Shown here in pieces: positions 8,207 to 18,880 of a stretch of DNA of 64,000 nucleotides (position 1 is the first letter of the stretch; the number at the start of each line of letters is the position of its first letter). This stretch comes from Botryococcus braunii. Its lineage: Eukaryota; Chlorophyta; Trebouxiophyceae. The stretch spans positions 28,501-92,500 of the forward strand of contig KV908686.1 in the NCBI GenBank assembly GCA_002005505.1, given 5' to 3'. Under the pieces are notes generated by a model. That model worked only from the letters and a program-made list of their open reading frames with translations, made no database searches and had not been told where the DNA came from. A program made the position numbers and the translations under genes.

Positions 8207-9580
8207 ATGTCGGCAGCTACTTTCACCACGTTGGTTACGTCGTATTGTGAGAAGTTGGGGGCGGCCAGCGATGTTGCCGAGCTTGATGCACTTGATCTCA
8301 CGCTTGATAGTGACTACCCAAGGTTTCGTAGGAAGGATTTTGATGAACTGATGGCGAAGTGTAAGGTCGAGGTGGCGCGCGATAACTACGAAGTCGGCGA
8401 TCATACGGATCTGATCATTAGTTCGATTGCCCAGTTTTATGTCGCTACTGTTAAATTTCTAAAGATAGGTGCTCTTGCTGCTTTTCGTCCTGTCTGGGCG
8501 ACAAGTTATGCGCGAAAGGTTTTTATGACGGAGGTTGCTCGTGATCCTGCGGTGTCGCACAAGCTTCCGTCTAATGCGTTAGGCAAGCTGCCGGTGTTCA
8601 CGGGAAATAACACTAGGCACTGGGTTGCTATTGTTAAGAATTATGTTGAGGCACAGGGAATCAACGATGACCAGCAAAAGCTTCGCGTTGGCGTCTCATT
8701 TCTCTCTACAAGCATTCAGGGTCACTGGTCCTCGTATGTCGTAACCCATCCTTCCCCTACTTTCGAAGATTTTCAGCAATTCCTGTTTGATTTTTATGAC
8801 AAGAATGTAGGGGTGACGGAGGCCCGCCGCCACTGGCAGGGGGTTCGTCAAGGTTCGAAGTCTGTTCAGGAGTATGCCTTGGCGTTTAACTCCGCTCTTG
8901 CCGACCTGAATTCCATGCCTGGTGGGGAGGTCACGGAGAATGAGAAGGTTACGAATTTTCTGAATGGGTTGCGTGCATCGTTGCATTCTCAGTGTCGAAT
9001 TAACCACAAAACTGGTCGTGCTTTCGATTCGTATATGGAGCTCTACCAGATCGCTCATGGGCTCGATGATGCTGTCGCTGAAGGGTTTCGTTCGCGCGGT
9101 TCCGATATGTTTCCTTCGAATCACCATGCTTATCGTGGGTTTGGTCGTTTCGATCGTGGGTTTGGTCGTCCGCGCGGTGTGTTTAAGGCTCGTGGGTTTC
9201 GTGCTCGTGGTCGCGGTTTTGATCGCGGTGATCGCTCGCATCATCGCCATGTCCCCGGTTTTCATCATGGGTCTTTTCCATCCCAGTCCATGCCGCTCAC
9301 TTGTTATGGGTGTGGCCTCCCTGGCCACAAACAGTCCGAGTGCCCTATGACTCCCGGGTTCTCGCAAGGATCTGCGCAGGTACCCCAAGCCCCAGCACAT
9401 CACGCTGGTCCCCCAAATTCTGGTCGCGGCAATGCACCGAGTGGGCGTGGATCATCTCGTGGGCGTGGACGCTTTGGCTGGTATGAAGACTTATCTTTCT
9501 CAAAACTTGTGGCTGCTCATGTTTGTTTGGAATGGGGACCTGGAATTGAAATCCTTGTTTGTGAAGATACCCCCAAGTGA
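8207..9580 (+). CDS. gag: G1 Gag
   Basis: The 457-residue Gag starts at 8207 (MSAATFTTLV); the open frame begins earlier at 8183, but this ATG has a normal Gag-like start. A capsid-type domain (around residues 130-290) contains VFTGNNTRHWVAIVKNYVE and SVQEYALAFN, followed by an Arg/Gly-rich stretch and one zinc knuckle CYGCGLPGHKQSEC near residue 366, then another RG-rich tail. It would bind and package element RNA. The stop at 9578-9580 overlaps the pol frame, which is -1 relative to gag and open from 9487, so about 94 nt are available for a -1 shift. I see no classical heptameric slip site. Confidence 0.85.
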   Translation: MSAATFTTLVTSYCEKLGAASDVAELDALDLTLDSDYPRFRRKDFDELMAKCKVEVARDNYEVGDHTDLIISSIAQFYVATVKFLKIGALAAFRPVWATSYARKVFMTEVARDPAVSHKLPSNALGKLPVFTGNNTRHWVAIVKNYVEAQGINDDQQKLRVGVSFLSTSIQGHWSSYVVTHPSPTFEDFQQFLFDFYDKNVGVTEARRHWQGVRQGSKSVQEYALAFNSALADLNSMPGGEVTENEKVTNFLNGLRASLHSQCRINHKTGRAFDSYMELYQIAHGLDDAVAEGFRSRGSDMFPSNHHAYRGFGRFDRGFGRPRGVFKARGFRARGRGFDRGDRSHHRHVPGFHHGSFPSQSMPLTCYGCGLPGHKQSECPMTPGFSQGSAQVPQAPAHHAGPPNSGRGNAPSGRGSSRGRGRFGWYEDLSFSKLVAAHVCLEWGPGIEILVCEDTPK

Positions 9581-12500
9581 ACCTGCAAGATGGTCATGTG
9601 TATGCGTTCGTGCTTAAGCCCGAAAAAGCCCATGAAGTGCTCTCCGAGTATAATGCCTTGAAGAAGAATGCCCGTCAGATTGGCGCTTATTTTGTTTTGC
9701 CCAAACGAGTTGCTAAGGCAGTAAGTGTTGTTCCCCTTTTAAAAAGTAAAGAGAGAATTATGGAGGGGAGGCGCAATGAAAGTGTAGCTTTGAAAAGTGC
9801 GCATGGGGAAGAGAAAATTGTGGCTCCGTGGTCTTTTGAAGTGTGGTATGACAAGAAGAGGCCCAGAATATCAATGGTGAGAAAAGAACACCCCGAAGCG
9901 CAAATGGTCTTGCGCGGTATGGTTGCAGGGGCAACCGCTGATTGTGCAGTTGATACCGGGGGAGAACTCTCATTCATCTCGGCAGAATTTCTGAAGAAAG
10001 TGAACATAACCCCGCAACAAGTGGATGAATTGGAAGTGGAAGTGGCCACGGGTGACATTGCAAAAGTGGTGCATCAAGTGAAGTTGAGAACAGTTTTCAA
10101 GTCTTTGCCTTGTGTGCATACTTACTATGTGCTACCAAAATTGGCTGGTGACTGTGATGTCTTGTTGGGCATGGATTTCCTTAAGCGCTATAAGGCCAAG
10201 ATTGATGTAGCGGAAGATACGTGTACATTTTGGAACAGAGGGCGAGGCGTGATTGTTAAGTCTATTTCTGCTACTGCTAACAGCGCTAGAAAGAAGTCCC
10301 CTGTCATCTCTGCGAGGCATTTGGCGCGCTGTATGAAGCAAGGCTGTCCAGTGTTTGTGGGCATGGTAAGCAAGAATGAAGGGCATGATAACGAGACACG
10401 CTCGGATGAGCAAGGGCATGAAGATGTTGATAGGCAAGAGGGCAACGAAGAGCGTAACGAAGGGCATAGCGATTATGATCATGATGTTAAAGAGTTCGAA
10501 CCTGCTTTTGGGCCTACAAACAAGGCCGATGTCCCTTCTGATAAAAGTGGATTGAATCACCCCCTTTGTCAACATCTTCGTGCTGAGTTCAGTGATGGCT
10601 TTTCTGAGAAACTAGAAGGCCTACCTCCTGACAGACATCTGTTCCACACTATCCCATTGTATAGTGAACATGTTCCTCCATCCCGACCTGGTTACCGTTT
10701 AGCTTTGCCTGAGTTAAACCGCATTACTGTCCCTGATCGTTATCCTCTCCAGCGGATTGATGAGTTGCTTGATAAACTGCAAGGTGCTGTGTGCTTTACA
10801 AGTCTTGATTTACTCTCTGGCTATCACCAAATTCGCTTGCAAGAGGAAGATGTTCCCAACACTGCTTTCCGTGTCCCTTTTGGCCATTATGAGTTCAAAG
10901 TTCTACCCTTCGGTTTGACAAATGCCCCCGCTACTTTTCAACGTATGATGAATCGCGTATTCCATGACTTTGTGGCTGAAGGCTTTGTGGTAGTGTACCT
11001 TGATGATGTTTTGATCTTCTCTAAAACCGAGGAAGAGCATAAAGAGCATTTGCAAAAAGTTTTCGAGCGCCTACGTGAAGAGAAATTGTTTGTGAAGCTA
11101 AAGAAGTGTTCTTTTTGTCAGCCTGAACTACGCTATCTTGGCTTTATTGTGGGGAAGCATGGAATCAAGATTGATCCGGATAAAGTCGCAGCAGTGATGA
11201 AGTGGGTCGTACCGACGACGGCCACTGAGGTACGACAGTTTTTGGGCCTCTGCAATTTTTCGCGGAAATTTGTGCAAGGGTATAGTCAACTTGCTACCCC
11301 GTTGAATCACTTATTGCGAAAAGGTGTCCCTTGGCTGTGGACTGATGCATGTCAAAAAGCCTTTGATGGGTTGAAGTGGGCCATCACAAATGCCCCAGTG
11401 TTGGCAATCCCTGATCTCTCCCCGGATGCGCCTAAGTTTCAGGTCGTGTGTGATGCCTCAAAGAATGGTGTTGGTGCTGTGCTTGAGCAAAATGGACGCC
11501 CATGTGCCTATATGCGCCGGAAATTTTCTGATGCTGAGAGAAATTATCATGTCACCGAGCAAGAGTTGGCTGCAAAGTGTATGGCATTGATTGATTGGCG
11601 ATGTTATCTCCTTGGGAAACCCTTTGAAGTGGTCACTGATCATGCAGCAAACACGTTTTTGCCGTCCCAATCGGTTTTGAGCCCTCGGCAAGCCAGGTGG
11701 TCGGAGTTGCTCCAGATGTACTCTATAGAGTGGAAGTATGAGCCCGGTCATACTAATGTTGCGGACCCTTTGAGTAGGAATCCAGCGTTCGTCGTTAGTT
11801 CTTTGGTGCACACTCCTAGGGGCTCTGTTCAGCGTAGGGCCGCGATGGGGGGGCGCGGCATAGGTCATCGTATTAGGTGTGCTGTACTTGCGCGCAAGGG
11901 GGCGCGTTCCACTGGAGGCGGTACGGCCCCGCCATTAGGTGGGGTGGTCCCTGGAGCAGCAAGTGACTCGGGCGACGCGTGCCCGGATGGGTTCACCATG
12001 TGGTGCCCCGAGGGGGAAGACTGGTTGCACCGCATACGGACCGCGTATGAGAAGGATCATCTTCTAAGGGATGGGCGTAAAAGACAAAGAGCGAAGTTGG
12101 TCGCTAAAGATGGTTACTGGTTCCGTGGAAAAGCAATGTATGTTCCCGAAATGGCAGATGGTAAAGATAAAGAGCTCAAAGAAGCCATTCTCAAAGAAAA
12201 CCATGAAATGCCACAGGCAGGCCATGTGGGCCGGACTAAAATGTTGGAGAAAATACAACGGTATTTTTGGTGGCCGAAGCTGAGGGAAGGTGTTGAAGAT
12301 TTTCTTCGCGTTTGCGATGCGTGCCAGCGCAACAAGGTGGTTACCTCACTGCCAGCTGGTCTGCTGGAGCCTCTACCAATTCCTTCACGAAGGTGGGAAA
12401 GCATCTCCATGGATTTTATTACTGACTTATCCAAAACGGTGAACGGGAATGATGCTATCCTTGTGGTTGTGGACCGACTGTCTAAATATGCGCATTTCAT

Positions 12501-13581
12501 CCCAACAACTGATCAGCTGTCTGCTGAAGGTCTTGCTGATGTGTTTGTGGATCGTGTGTTTAAGCTGCACGGTATGCCTAAAGAGGTGTTGACTGATCGC
12601 GGAACGGTGTTCACGAGTGCCTTCACTAAAGCGTTGTTTAAAATTTTGGGCACGAGGTCTGTCTTTTCAACGGCTTATCATCCACAGACTGATGGCCAAA
12701 CTGAGCGTGTGAATCGCATTGTGGAAGACATGTTGCGGCATTATGTTAGTCCTACACAACATGATTGGGATGTGCATGTGCCAGCCGCACAATTCGCTTA
12801 TAACAATGCTTATCAAGAATCCGTTCGCACAACTCCATTCCGGTTGGTGTATGGGGAGGATCCTATTGAGCCGTTTGCAGTGATTTCTGGGACCACTTTT
12901 CCGTCGGCTAAAAGATTTGCTATAAAGTTGCATGATGATCTCGCGTTAGCGAAGCGCAACCTGATTGAGGCACAAGATAGGCAGCGCACTTATGCTAACC
13001 AGGGGCGCAGACATGTTGAGTATGAAGTTGGGCAAGAAGTATTCTTGTCCACTAAGAATATTCGTTGGAAGCATCCTGGCACCAAGAAGTTTTTGCCTCG
13101 TTTCATTGGGCCATTCAAGATTTTGGCTAGGATTGGCGCTGTTGCATATAGGCTGGAGTTGCCTAATGAGTACACCATTCACAATGTGTTTCATGTGTCG
13201 CTGTTGAAGCCATATCATAAGGGTGTCAATGTGGCTCCCTCACCTCCGCCAGATTGGATTGATGGTGATTGGGAATACGAGGTGGAGTGTATTTTGATGC
13301 ATCGAGAGATGAAGGCTGCGCACCATGCGCCGAAGAAAGAATACTTGGTAAAATGGAAAGGCTACGGGCCTGAGCGTAACTCATGGGAACCGGAAGCAGG
13401 ATTAATAGAACATGCCCAAGAGGTTGTCCAGGAGTACTGGGCTGGTCGCGCTCTCAATGAGAAGGTGGGAACAAGGAAGCGCACGCAAGGTGTCGCGGCT
13501 GCAGGCAACGGTACTAAGAAGCGAAGTAATGCGCATGCCTCAGCAACTACGAATACTGCGCCTAAGAAGAGGCGGACTTAG
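9577..13581 (+). CDS. pol: G1 Pol with chromodomain (RT deleted in part)
   Basis: About 1330 residues: protease (AVDTGGELSFIS near residue 125), RT (VVYLDDVLIFS near residue 474), RNase H (VTDHAANTFLP), integrase with HHCC zinc site (H...HVGRTK...CDACQ), catalytic Asp in SMDFITDL, Asp in DRGTVFTS and Glu in TERVNR, a GPF module, a chromodomain (WEYEVECI to WEPEAGLI, about residues 1230-1280) and a basic KKR-rich C-terminus. RT lacks about 45-50 residues: YRLALPELNRITVPDRYPL joins directly where other elements have [16 protein letters not shown] and R.C/V.DYR. The deletion is in frame, so the ORF is long but polymerase function is doubtful. The frame begins with GTG at 9577; entry by frameshift from gag is likelier than that start. 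Confidence 0.9.
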   Translation: MNLQDGHVYAFVLKPEKAHEVLSEYNALKKNARQIGAYFVLPKRVAKAVSVVPLLKSKERIMEGRRNESVALKSAHGEEKIVAPWSFEVWYDKKRPRISMVRKEHPEAQMVLRGMVAGATADCAVDTGGELSFISAEFLKKVNITPQQVDELEVEVATGDIAKVVHQVKLRTVFKSLPCVHTYYVLPKLAGDCDVLLGMDFLKRYKAKIDVAEDTCTFWNRGRGVIVKSISATANSARKKSPVISARHLARCMKQGCPVFVGMVSKNEGHDNETRSDEQGHEDVDRQEGNEERNEGHSDYDHDVKEFEPAFGPTNKADVPSDKSGLNHPLCQHLRAEFSDGFSEKLEGLPPDRHLFHTIPLYSEHVPPSRPGYRLALPELNRITVPDRYPLQRIDELLDKLQGAVCFTSLDLLSGYHQIRLQEEDVPNTAFRVPFGHYEFKVLPFGLTNAPATFQRMMNRVFHDFVAEGFVVVYLDDVLIFSKTEEEHKEHLQKVFERLREEKLFVKLKKCSFCQPELRYLGFIVGKHGIKIDPDKVAAVMKWVVPTTATEVRQFLGLCNFSRKFVQGYSQLATPLNHLLRKGVPWLWTDACQKAFDGLKWAITNAPVLAIPDLSPDAPKFQVVCDASKNGVGAVLEQNGRPCAYMRRKFSDAERNYHVTEQELAAKCMALIDWRCYLLGKPFEVVTDHAANTFLPSQSVLSPRQARWSELLQMYSIEWKYEPGHTNVADPLSRNPAFVVSSLVHTPRGSVQRRAAMGGRGIGHRIRCAVLARKGARSTGGGTAPPLGGVVPGAASDSGDACPDGFTMWCPEGEDWLHRIRTAYEKDHLLRDGRKRQRAKLVAKDGYWFRGKAMYVPEMADGKDKELKEAILKENHEMPQAGHVGRTKMLEKIQRYFWWPKLREGVEDFLRVCDACQRNKVVTSLPAGLLEPLPIPSRRWESISMDFITDLSKTVNGNDAILVVVDRLSKYAHFIPTTDQLSAEGLADVFVDRVFKLHGMPKEVLTDRGTVFTSAFTKALFKILGTRSVFSTAYHPQTDGQTERVNRIVEDMLRHYVSPTQHDWDVHVPAAQFAYNNAYQESVRTTPFRLVYGEDPIEPFAVISGTTFPSAKRFAIKLHDDLALAKRNLIEAQDRQRTYANQGRRHVEYEVGQEVFLSTKNIRWKHPGTKKFLPRFIGPFKILARIGAVAYRLELPNEYTIHNVFHVSLLKPYHKGVNVAPSPPPDWIDGDWEYEVECILMHREMKAAHHAPKKEYLVKWKGYGPERNSWEPEAGLIEHAQEVVQEYWAGRALNEKVGTRKRTQGVAAAGNGTKKRSNAHASATTNTAPKKRRT

Positions 13582-13973
13582 ACACGGAGAGGCGATCTTT
13601 TCCTGCACTTGTTTGTTGCGGGTACAGCATGGCTGCCCGCCGGGGGGAGGGAGAAGGGCTTAGTTGCTCCCCGCGTGTCACCCCGTTGTTATACAAGTGG
13701 GAAGTTCAGTACGGTGAGCTGTATAGCGCGCGCATGATGTTAAGTGTAGATCATCGATCAACTTTGAAGCCCGCCATGACAATTTCAAGCAATGAATGAT
13801 GATGAACAAAGCTCACTGACGTACCCTGGCGTACCTCATAATTGGAGGCTCAACAAATTTGTCGCCTAAGCTATGTGTGTAAAAAAAATATTGTTGCTTG
13901 AGTGTAGACGGCATGTGCACTGCTTGAAGAACTCTTACCTTACAGAGTCTTGCTCGTGATGACTGCTCTGATG
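13582..13973 (+). other. G1 3' noncoding region
   Basis: Between the pol stop and the terminal hairpin. No open frame of note and no repeat shared with other parts of the window except the end (see 13974-14009). Confidence 0.6.
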
Positions 13974-14009
13974 TGAGCGAGGACGCTCCCATGTAGGGGA
14001 GGGGGAAGT
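13974..14009 (+). other. G1 hairpin and polypurine tract
   Basis: GTGAGCG-AGGA-CGCTCCC (arms pair at 6 of 7 positions) is followed by the polypurine tract AGGGGAGGGGGAAG, which ends one base before the 3' LTR. The tract would prime plus-strand DNA. Confidence 0.7.
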
Positions 14010-14167
14010 TGTAACGGCAGGAAGCTGCCAGGTCCAATGCCACTATACAGGGCACGCGTCTTGGCGTCGAAGGAAGTCCCGGTGCTGACCGGCTTGTAAC
14101 AGATTCCGCTGAATGCTCTAACCTGACTGGTGTCTCGTCTCTCTATCTCTTCCTTTGCCACTATACA
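14010..14167 (+). mobile_element. G1 3' LTR (158 bp)
   Basis: TGTAACGG...CACTATACA. The string CCACTATACAGGG occurs both inside this LTR (about 14040-14052) and at its end, whereas the 5' LTR has neither, suggesting rearrangement or conversion at the 3' copy. Confidence 0.85.
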
Positions 14168-14170
14168 GGG

Positions 14171-15759
14171 GCAGCCACTAGTGGGAGGTCTTCCCCCACC
14201 TGCTGCTCAGATGGCTCACCCTCAGGCAGATGCCTTCCCTGCCTGGTTCCAACTGCCTGCTCCTCCTCCTCCCCCACCTGAAGGTAGGCCCTATGCAGTG
14301 TCCCATAATATCTTGGACCAAACCTTGGGCAAACCCCCTCTGCACTCCTGGCTGGTGGATAGTGGAGCGTCAGTTCACCTTGTGAATGATCCAGCCCTAC
14401 TGCATAATCCCAATGTTCATTCCAAACCAATTCCCTTGCATCTAGCTACCTCTGATGCTACTGGTAGCATTATTGCCTCTGGATCAGTCTGCGTTTTAAG
14501 CCCCCAAGGCATTCCTTTTTGGATCCACCACGTGCAGTGTGTCCCTTCAGCCAGTACAAATATCCTATCTGTCTCAGCTGCCTTAAGGGATGGTGCAGTA
14601 TTCCACACAGATAGTGTTGGGGCATTCGTGCATGTCAGTGGTCCAAACAGTTGGAGGGTTTCCGTTGTTGCTGAAACGGGCCTGTACTATATCTATCATT
14701 TAGTGGCAGTCAGGGGAAGCGGTCACCCCAAGCTGACTGTCAATGCAGCCAAGACCTCAAAACCCAGCAACACGTCCCACAACTGCTCCAGACGCTACTT
14801 GTGGCACAGCAGGATGGGACACCCAGGAGAAACATGGATGCAGCGCCTTGCAAAGGAAGAACTGGTGACTGGAATTGACACTTCCCTTTTTCCCTGTGAT
14901 AATTGTCCAGTGCACTGTGAGGCATGTATTGAGGGAAAGACAGCCAGACCCTCCTTCGGGATTAGTAGCAGACCTGCCCTTGAACCTCTTGACAGAGTGC
15001 ACATTGACACAGTGGGTCCCATCACTCCTGCAGCCATTACTGGGGAACGTCTGTGGGTTACAGTGGTGGATGAATCCTCACAGTGGAAAGCTGTCATTCC
15101 AGTAAAATCCAAAGACACCATAAGTGCTGCGGTCAGAGACCTTTTAGTATACTGGCAAACCCAAAGGAAAATGACAGTGAAGTGCATCAGATGTGATCAG
15201 GGCACAGAATTTATTAACGCCAAGTTCAAGGAGTTCTGTGCATGTCAGGGAACTAAGCTGGAGACCTCAGGCCCCTACACCCCACAGCAAAATGGAGTAG
15301 CAGAACGAGCAAACCGCACGCTAAAAGAGAGAACCCGGACTATCCTTGCCTTCGCAGCAGCAAGCCCAACTCTCTGGAAGGAGGCGCTCGAGACAGCTTG
15401 TACCCTACTCAATATGGGCCCTTGTTCAGGCAGGAACCTTACTCCTCTTGAATTATTTAGGGGTTACAAGCCAGATGTGTCACTTCTGCGCACTTGGGGC
15501 TGCGTGGCTTATGTCCACGTACCACACGTGCAGAGACCTGTATTTGCTCTGAAAACTACTCCAGGCATGCTCACAGGATACTCTGCATCTTCCAAAGCCT
15601 ACCGCATATACATGGGTGGAGGGGTATGGAGAGAGAGTAGGGATGTTGTCTTTGTGGAACATCTCAGGGGAGCTTCCAGAGTGGGCATGAGTGCCCTTCC
15701 AACCCAATCCCTGGAGTTCCAGTGCCCCAGTCCCTCTGAGAACCACGCTTCCCGTCAGT
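14171..15759 (+). pseudogene. pol: C2 Gag end, protease and integrase
   Basis: C2 polyprotein resuming after G1: proline-rich Gag tail, aspartic protease with WLVDSGASVHLVND (about 14343-14385), the GAG-pre-integrase zinc region (LWHSRMGHPG ... CDNC...CEAC), and the integrase core with Asp in VHIDTVGP, Asp in CDQGTEF and Glu in NGVAERANR. All three catalytic residues are present and the frame is open throughout. It is cut at 15760 by G2, with TCAGT duplicated. Confidence 0.9.
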
Positions 15760-16107
15760 TGTAACACCAGCGGAAGTCAATTAAACAATTAAGTATTCAA
15801 TAGGCAATCGAAGTCACTCTCTTAATGATATTATTATAGGTTCGGCAAGGAATGACCCTTCGCCTAGGGATTTCCCTTTATATAGCTCGGCCTCCAGCCT
15901 CGAGCCCTCCGGAAATCCCCTCGAGAGCTCCGCTATGCCTCGGGATTGTCAACCCCGAGGCACCAGAGCCTCGAGACCATCAGGACCTGCCTGGGGACCC
16001 ACGCCCGGTTCGGACCACCGATGTACAGCCTCGGTTCTATCGGATTGTTCCGGATCGCTGATCGATACGAGGCCTCGATCCTCGAGCCTATCTTCCCGAT
16101 CGCTACA
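15760..16107 (-). mobile_element. G2 3' LTR (348 bp)
   Basis: On the minus strand TGTAGCGATC...GGTGTTACA. It matches the 5' copy at 20270-20617 with about three substitutions. Confidence 0.92.
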
Positions 16108-16144
16108 GCTCCTCCCCACCAAGAGGGTTGCCGCCCTCGGCAAC
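16108..16144 (-). other. G2 hairpin and polypurine tract
   Basis: On the minus strand a perfect GTTGCCG-AGGG-CGGCAAC hairpin (16144-16127) lies just before the purine tract GGTGGGGAGGAGC (16120-16108), which abuts the LTR. Confidence 0.75.
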
Positions 16145-16620
16145 TGGAAACAATCATTGGTCACTGAACGCAGTCCTGATAGAGCTCCACACTCGCTCTA
16201 CAACATTATGCCCGCAGGAAAATCTTCCAAACGCGGGACGGTCAGGGGTTGTACTCCAGGACTTACCATTGCCTGGGGGACCATTAGCACAACCTTAAAT
16301 ATCCATCAATGGCATGTATAGCCATTCTGTACTTACCCTGTAGTGTGCATACAAAAGGTAGCATGCTAGCAACCGTGTCGAATTAGCTCGAGGGCGTCCC
16401 CTTTTGCCAAAACTTCACTTGCATCAGCATCGATGAGAGATTGGTTACTCTCGGCCCAACGGCTATCCCTGCAGTCTATTCAGAGTGCTAGGTAACTGTC
16501 TCTCTGAGCAATTTGGATTTAAAAACAAACGTGGGTAACTGGTCAAGTTACCTCAAGGCCTTCCAGACAGGTGAGTTTCAGGTGCCCCTGTGGCCCCGGG
16601 GATAGCCCCGCGCAGCCTCC
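16145..16620 (-). other. G2 3' noncoding region
   Basis: Sequence between the pol stop and the hairpin. I see no gene or repeat in it. Confidence 0.5.
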
Positions 16621-18880
16621 TCACTGGGTTGGGCGCCCAGTCCTGCCACGTACGCGACCGTGCGCAGACCCTGTCGGCCGAGTCCCTGACTGACTCCAAT
16701 ATTCATTGACCAAATTCTCACAGTTTTCTAAAATAGCCACAGCTGGTTCCCAGCTGTTATGTTCCTGTGCATATCCCTTCCATTTGATCAGGAACTCCAT
16801 GTTCCGTCCCACGAGTCGGTGTGCCAACACCTTCTCAACATGGTACTCAGGTTCGCCCGCCACGATCTCCGGCAGCGGGGGAGGTTGCACACGACCCCCA
16901 TCAATGTATTTCCTGAGTAAAGAGACGTGGAAAACATTATGCCATTTGAGGGTCTCTGGAAGATCAAGGCGATACGCCACTTCATTCACTTTCCCCACAA
17001 TCGTGAAAGGACCCATCCATTTAGGCAAGAGCTTCTTTCCCAACACATTCTTTGGCTGAGCATTCTTAGTAGCCAATAACACTTGTTCACCTTCGACAAA
17101 TGACATGGGAACTCTGTGTTTATCCACGTAGGCCTTTTGCCTATCCACCGCAGCTTGCAAGCACTGTTTGGCTCTTTTCCATAGCTGCTGATAACGTTCT
17201 TCAAATCCTTGCGCTTCAGGCACCTTTGAAGGGAATTCTGGGTGCCCGGGGACTCTTGGATGCCTACCATAATTGAGGTAGAAGGGTGTGTTTTGTGTGG
17301 ATTCCTGATAAGCATTGTTCACGGCAAACTCAATGGATGACAAATGCTCATCCCAATCAGTCCCGTCGGGAGCCACAAAGTGCCGCAATGCATCTTCCAA
17401 CACCCGGTTAGTCCTCTCAGTCTGTCCATCACTCTGAGGATGAAAAGCTGACGAGAAACTTTGCTTTGTCCCCATTAGTTTACAGAGCGCCCTGAAGAAC
17501 TTACCCGTAAAACGCGGGTCACGGTCTGATATGATCTCTTTCGGCATGCCCATCGTGCGAAAGACATTATCAAAGAACAAGCGCGCCGCACCCTCGGCCG
17601 TCACTGTTATCGTAGTGGGAATGAACTTCACCATCTTAGTAAAACGGTCCACCACCACAAGTACTGCATCATGTCCCTTCTTCGAACGAGGCAAAGCAGT
17701 CACAAAATCCATGGAAACGCTCTCCCAAGGGGTGTCCGCGATGGGAAGGGGAGTGTGCACACCTTGTGGCCTTCCTACGAGAGGCTTATTCCTCTGGCAG
17801 GAGTCACACGAGGAAACATACCGTTGAACCTCTTGGTCCATCTTTGGCCAATAAAATCCTCGTTGCACCGCCTTCAAGGTTTTTCTCACTCCGAAGTGCC
17901 CGGCAATCTCTCGGTCATGGAAAGCCGCAATGACTTCTTCCCGAATCCCTTGCCCTTGTGGCACATATGCGCGGTGGACGCCATCATTCCCTTTGAACCA
18001 CCACAGCCCATTTTCTTTAAACAACCCTTCAGTTTTGTCATCATCCGGAAGCTCGACTACTTGTAGCTTCTCAATCAACTCGGGTGTGCCCCAACTCCAA
18101 CTTTGCAAGATGCCAGGACCTTGAGATGGAGCCCCCTCCTGCTGCCTCCCCCCCTTAGACGCAGAGCGCAAAGCTGTGCGGATACTACTGAGGAGCGCAG
18201 GCCGGCGAGAGAGAGGATCAGCACAATTAGTACGCCCCGGTCGATATTGCCACTCAAAGTCAAAACGTTGAAGAAACTCGCTCCAACGAGCTTGACGACG
18301 AGAAAGGGTGTGCATGGTAGGCAAGAAAGTATTGGGGTTGTGGTCTGTGATAACACGGAAATGCACTCCTTCGAGGTAACACCTCCAAAGAGTGAGTGCA
18401 TGCACAACAGCAAGGAGTTCCTGCTCGCCAACCGGGTAATTCTGCTCTGCAGGAGTCATAGCACGTGACTCAAAAGCGACGGGGGCACCTTCTTGAAGAA
18501 GAACTGCGCCCAGGGCGAAACCAGACGCGTCGCAGATTACCTCAAAGGGCCGATTTAAATCAGGGATGCGGAGTACAGACGCGGATGCCAACGCAGATTT
18601 CAACCTCGTGAAATTCGCTGCGCATTCCTCAGACCAACGCCAGGCGACGCCCTTTTTGAATAGATTAGTCAAACAGCGTGACATAGAGGCGTAACCTTGG
18701 ATGAACTTCCTGAAATAGTTAGTTAATCCCAGAAAGCAACGAAGATCGTGAACATTTCGTGGAGAAGGCCAATCCATAACTGCCTTAACCTTTGCGGGGT
18801 CCGCCCGCACGCCTGCCCCACTGACCAGGTGTCCCAGAAAAGCGACCTCGTGCATGAAGAAAGCGCACTTCTTCAACTTG
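16621..18880 (-). pseudogene. pol: G2 Pol, RT end to chromodomain
   Basis: Continues RT from [20 protein letters not shown] through the RNase H-like region (EVICDASGFALGAVL, ITDHNPNTFLP), integrase HHCC (CDSCQRNK), the core with Asp in SMDFVTAL, Asp in SDRDPRFTG and Glu in TERTNRVLED, GPF and a chromodomain (EYHVEKVLAHR to NSWEPAVAIL). The frame is joined to the upstream half only through a frameshift near 18880, and the open frame's apparent start at 18996 reads the wrong frame of RT. The end lies at 16621 near the C-terminal GRTGRPTQ. Confidence 0.85.

Larger units (their letters stand above)
7957..14165 (+). mobile_element. Ty3/Gypsy chromovirus G1
   Basis: Complete element: 5' LTR, PBS, gag, pol with chromodomain, polypurine tract and 3' LTR. 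CAGGG flanks it at 7952-7956 and 14166-14170, and removing the element plus one CAGGG restores the C2 codons MWTQGQP. The right LTR edge is ambiguous by two bases, because CA can belong to the LTR or to the duplication. Confidence 0.9.

Noticed and set aside
9577..9579. GTG start codon for G1 pol
   Set aside because: The pol frame is open upstream within gag; retroelement pol is normally reached by frameshift, so GTG initiation is not needed.
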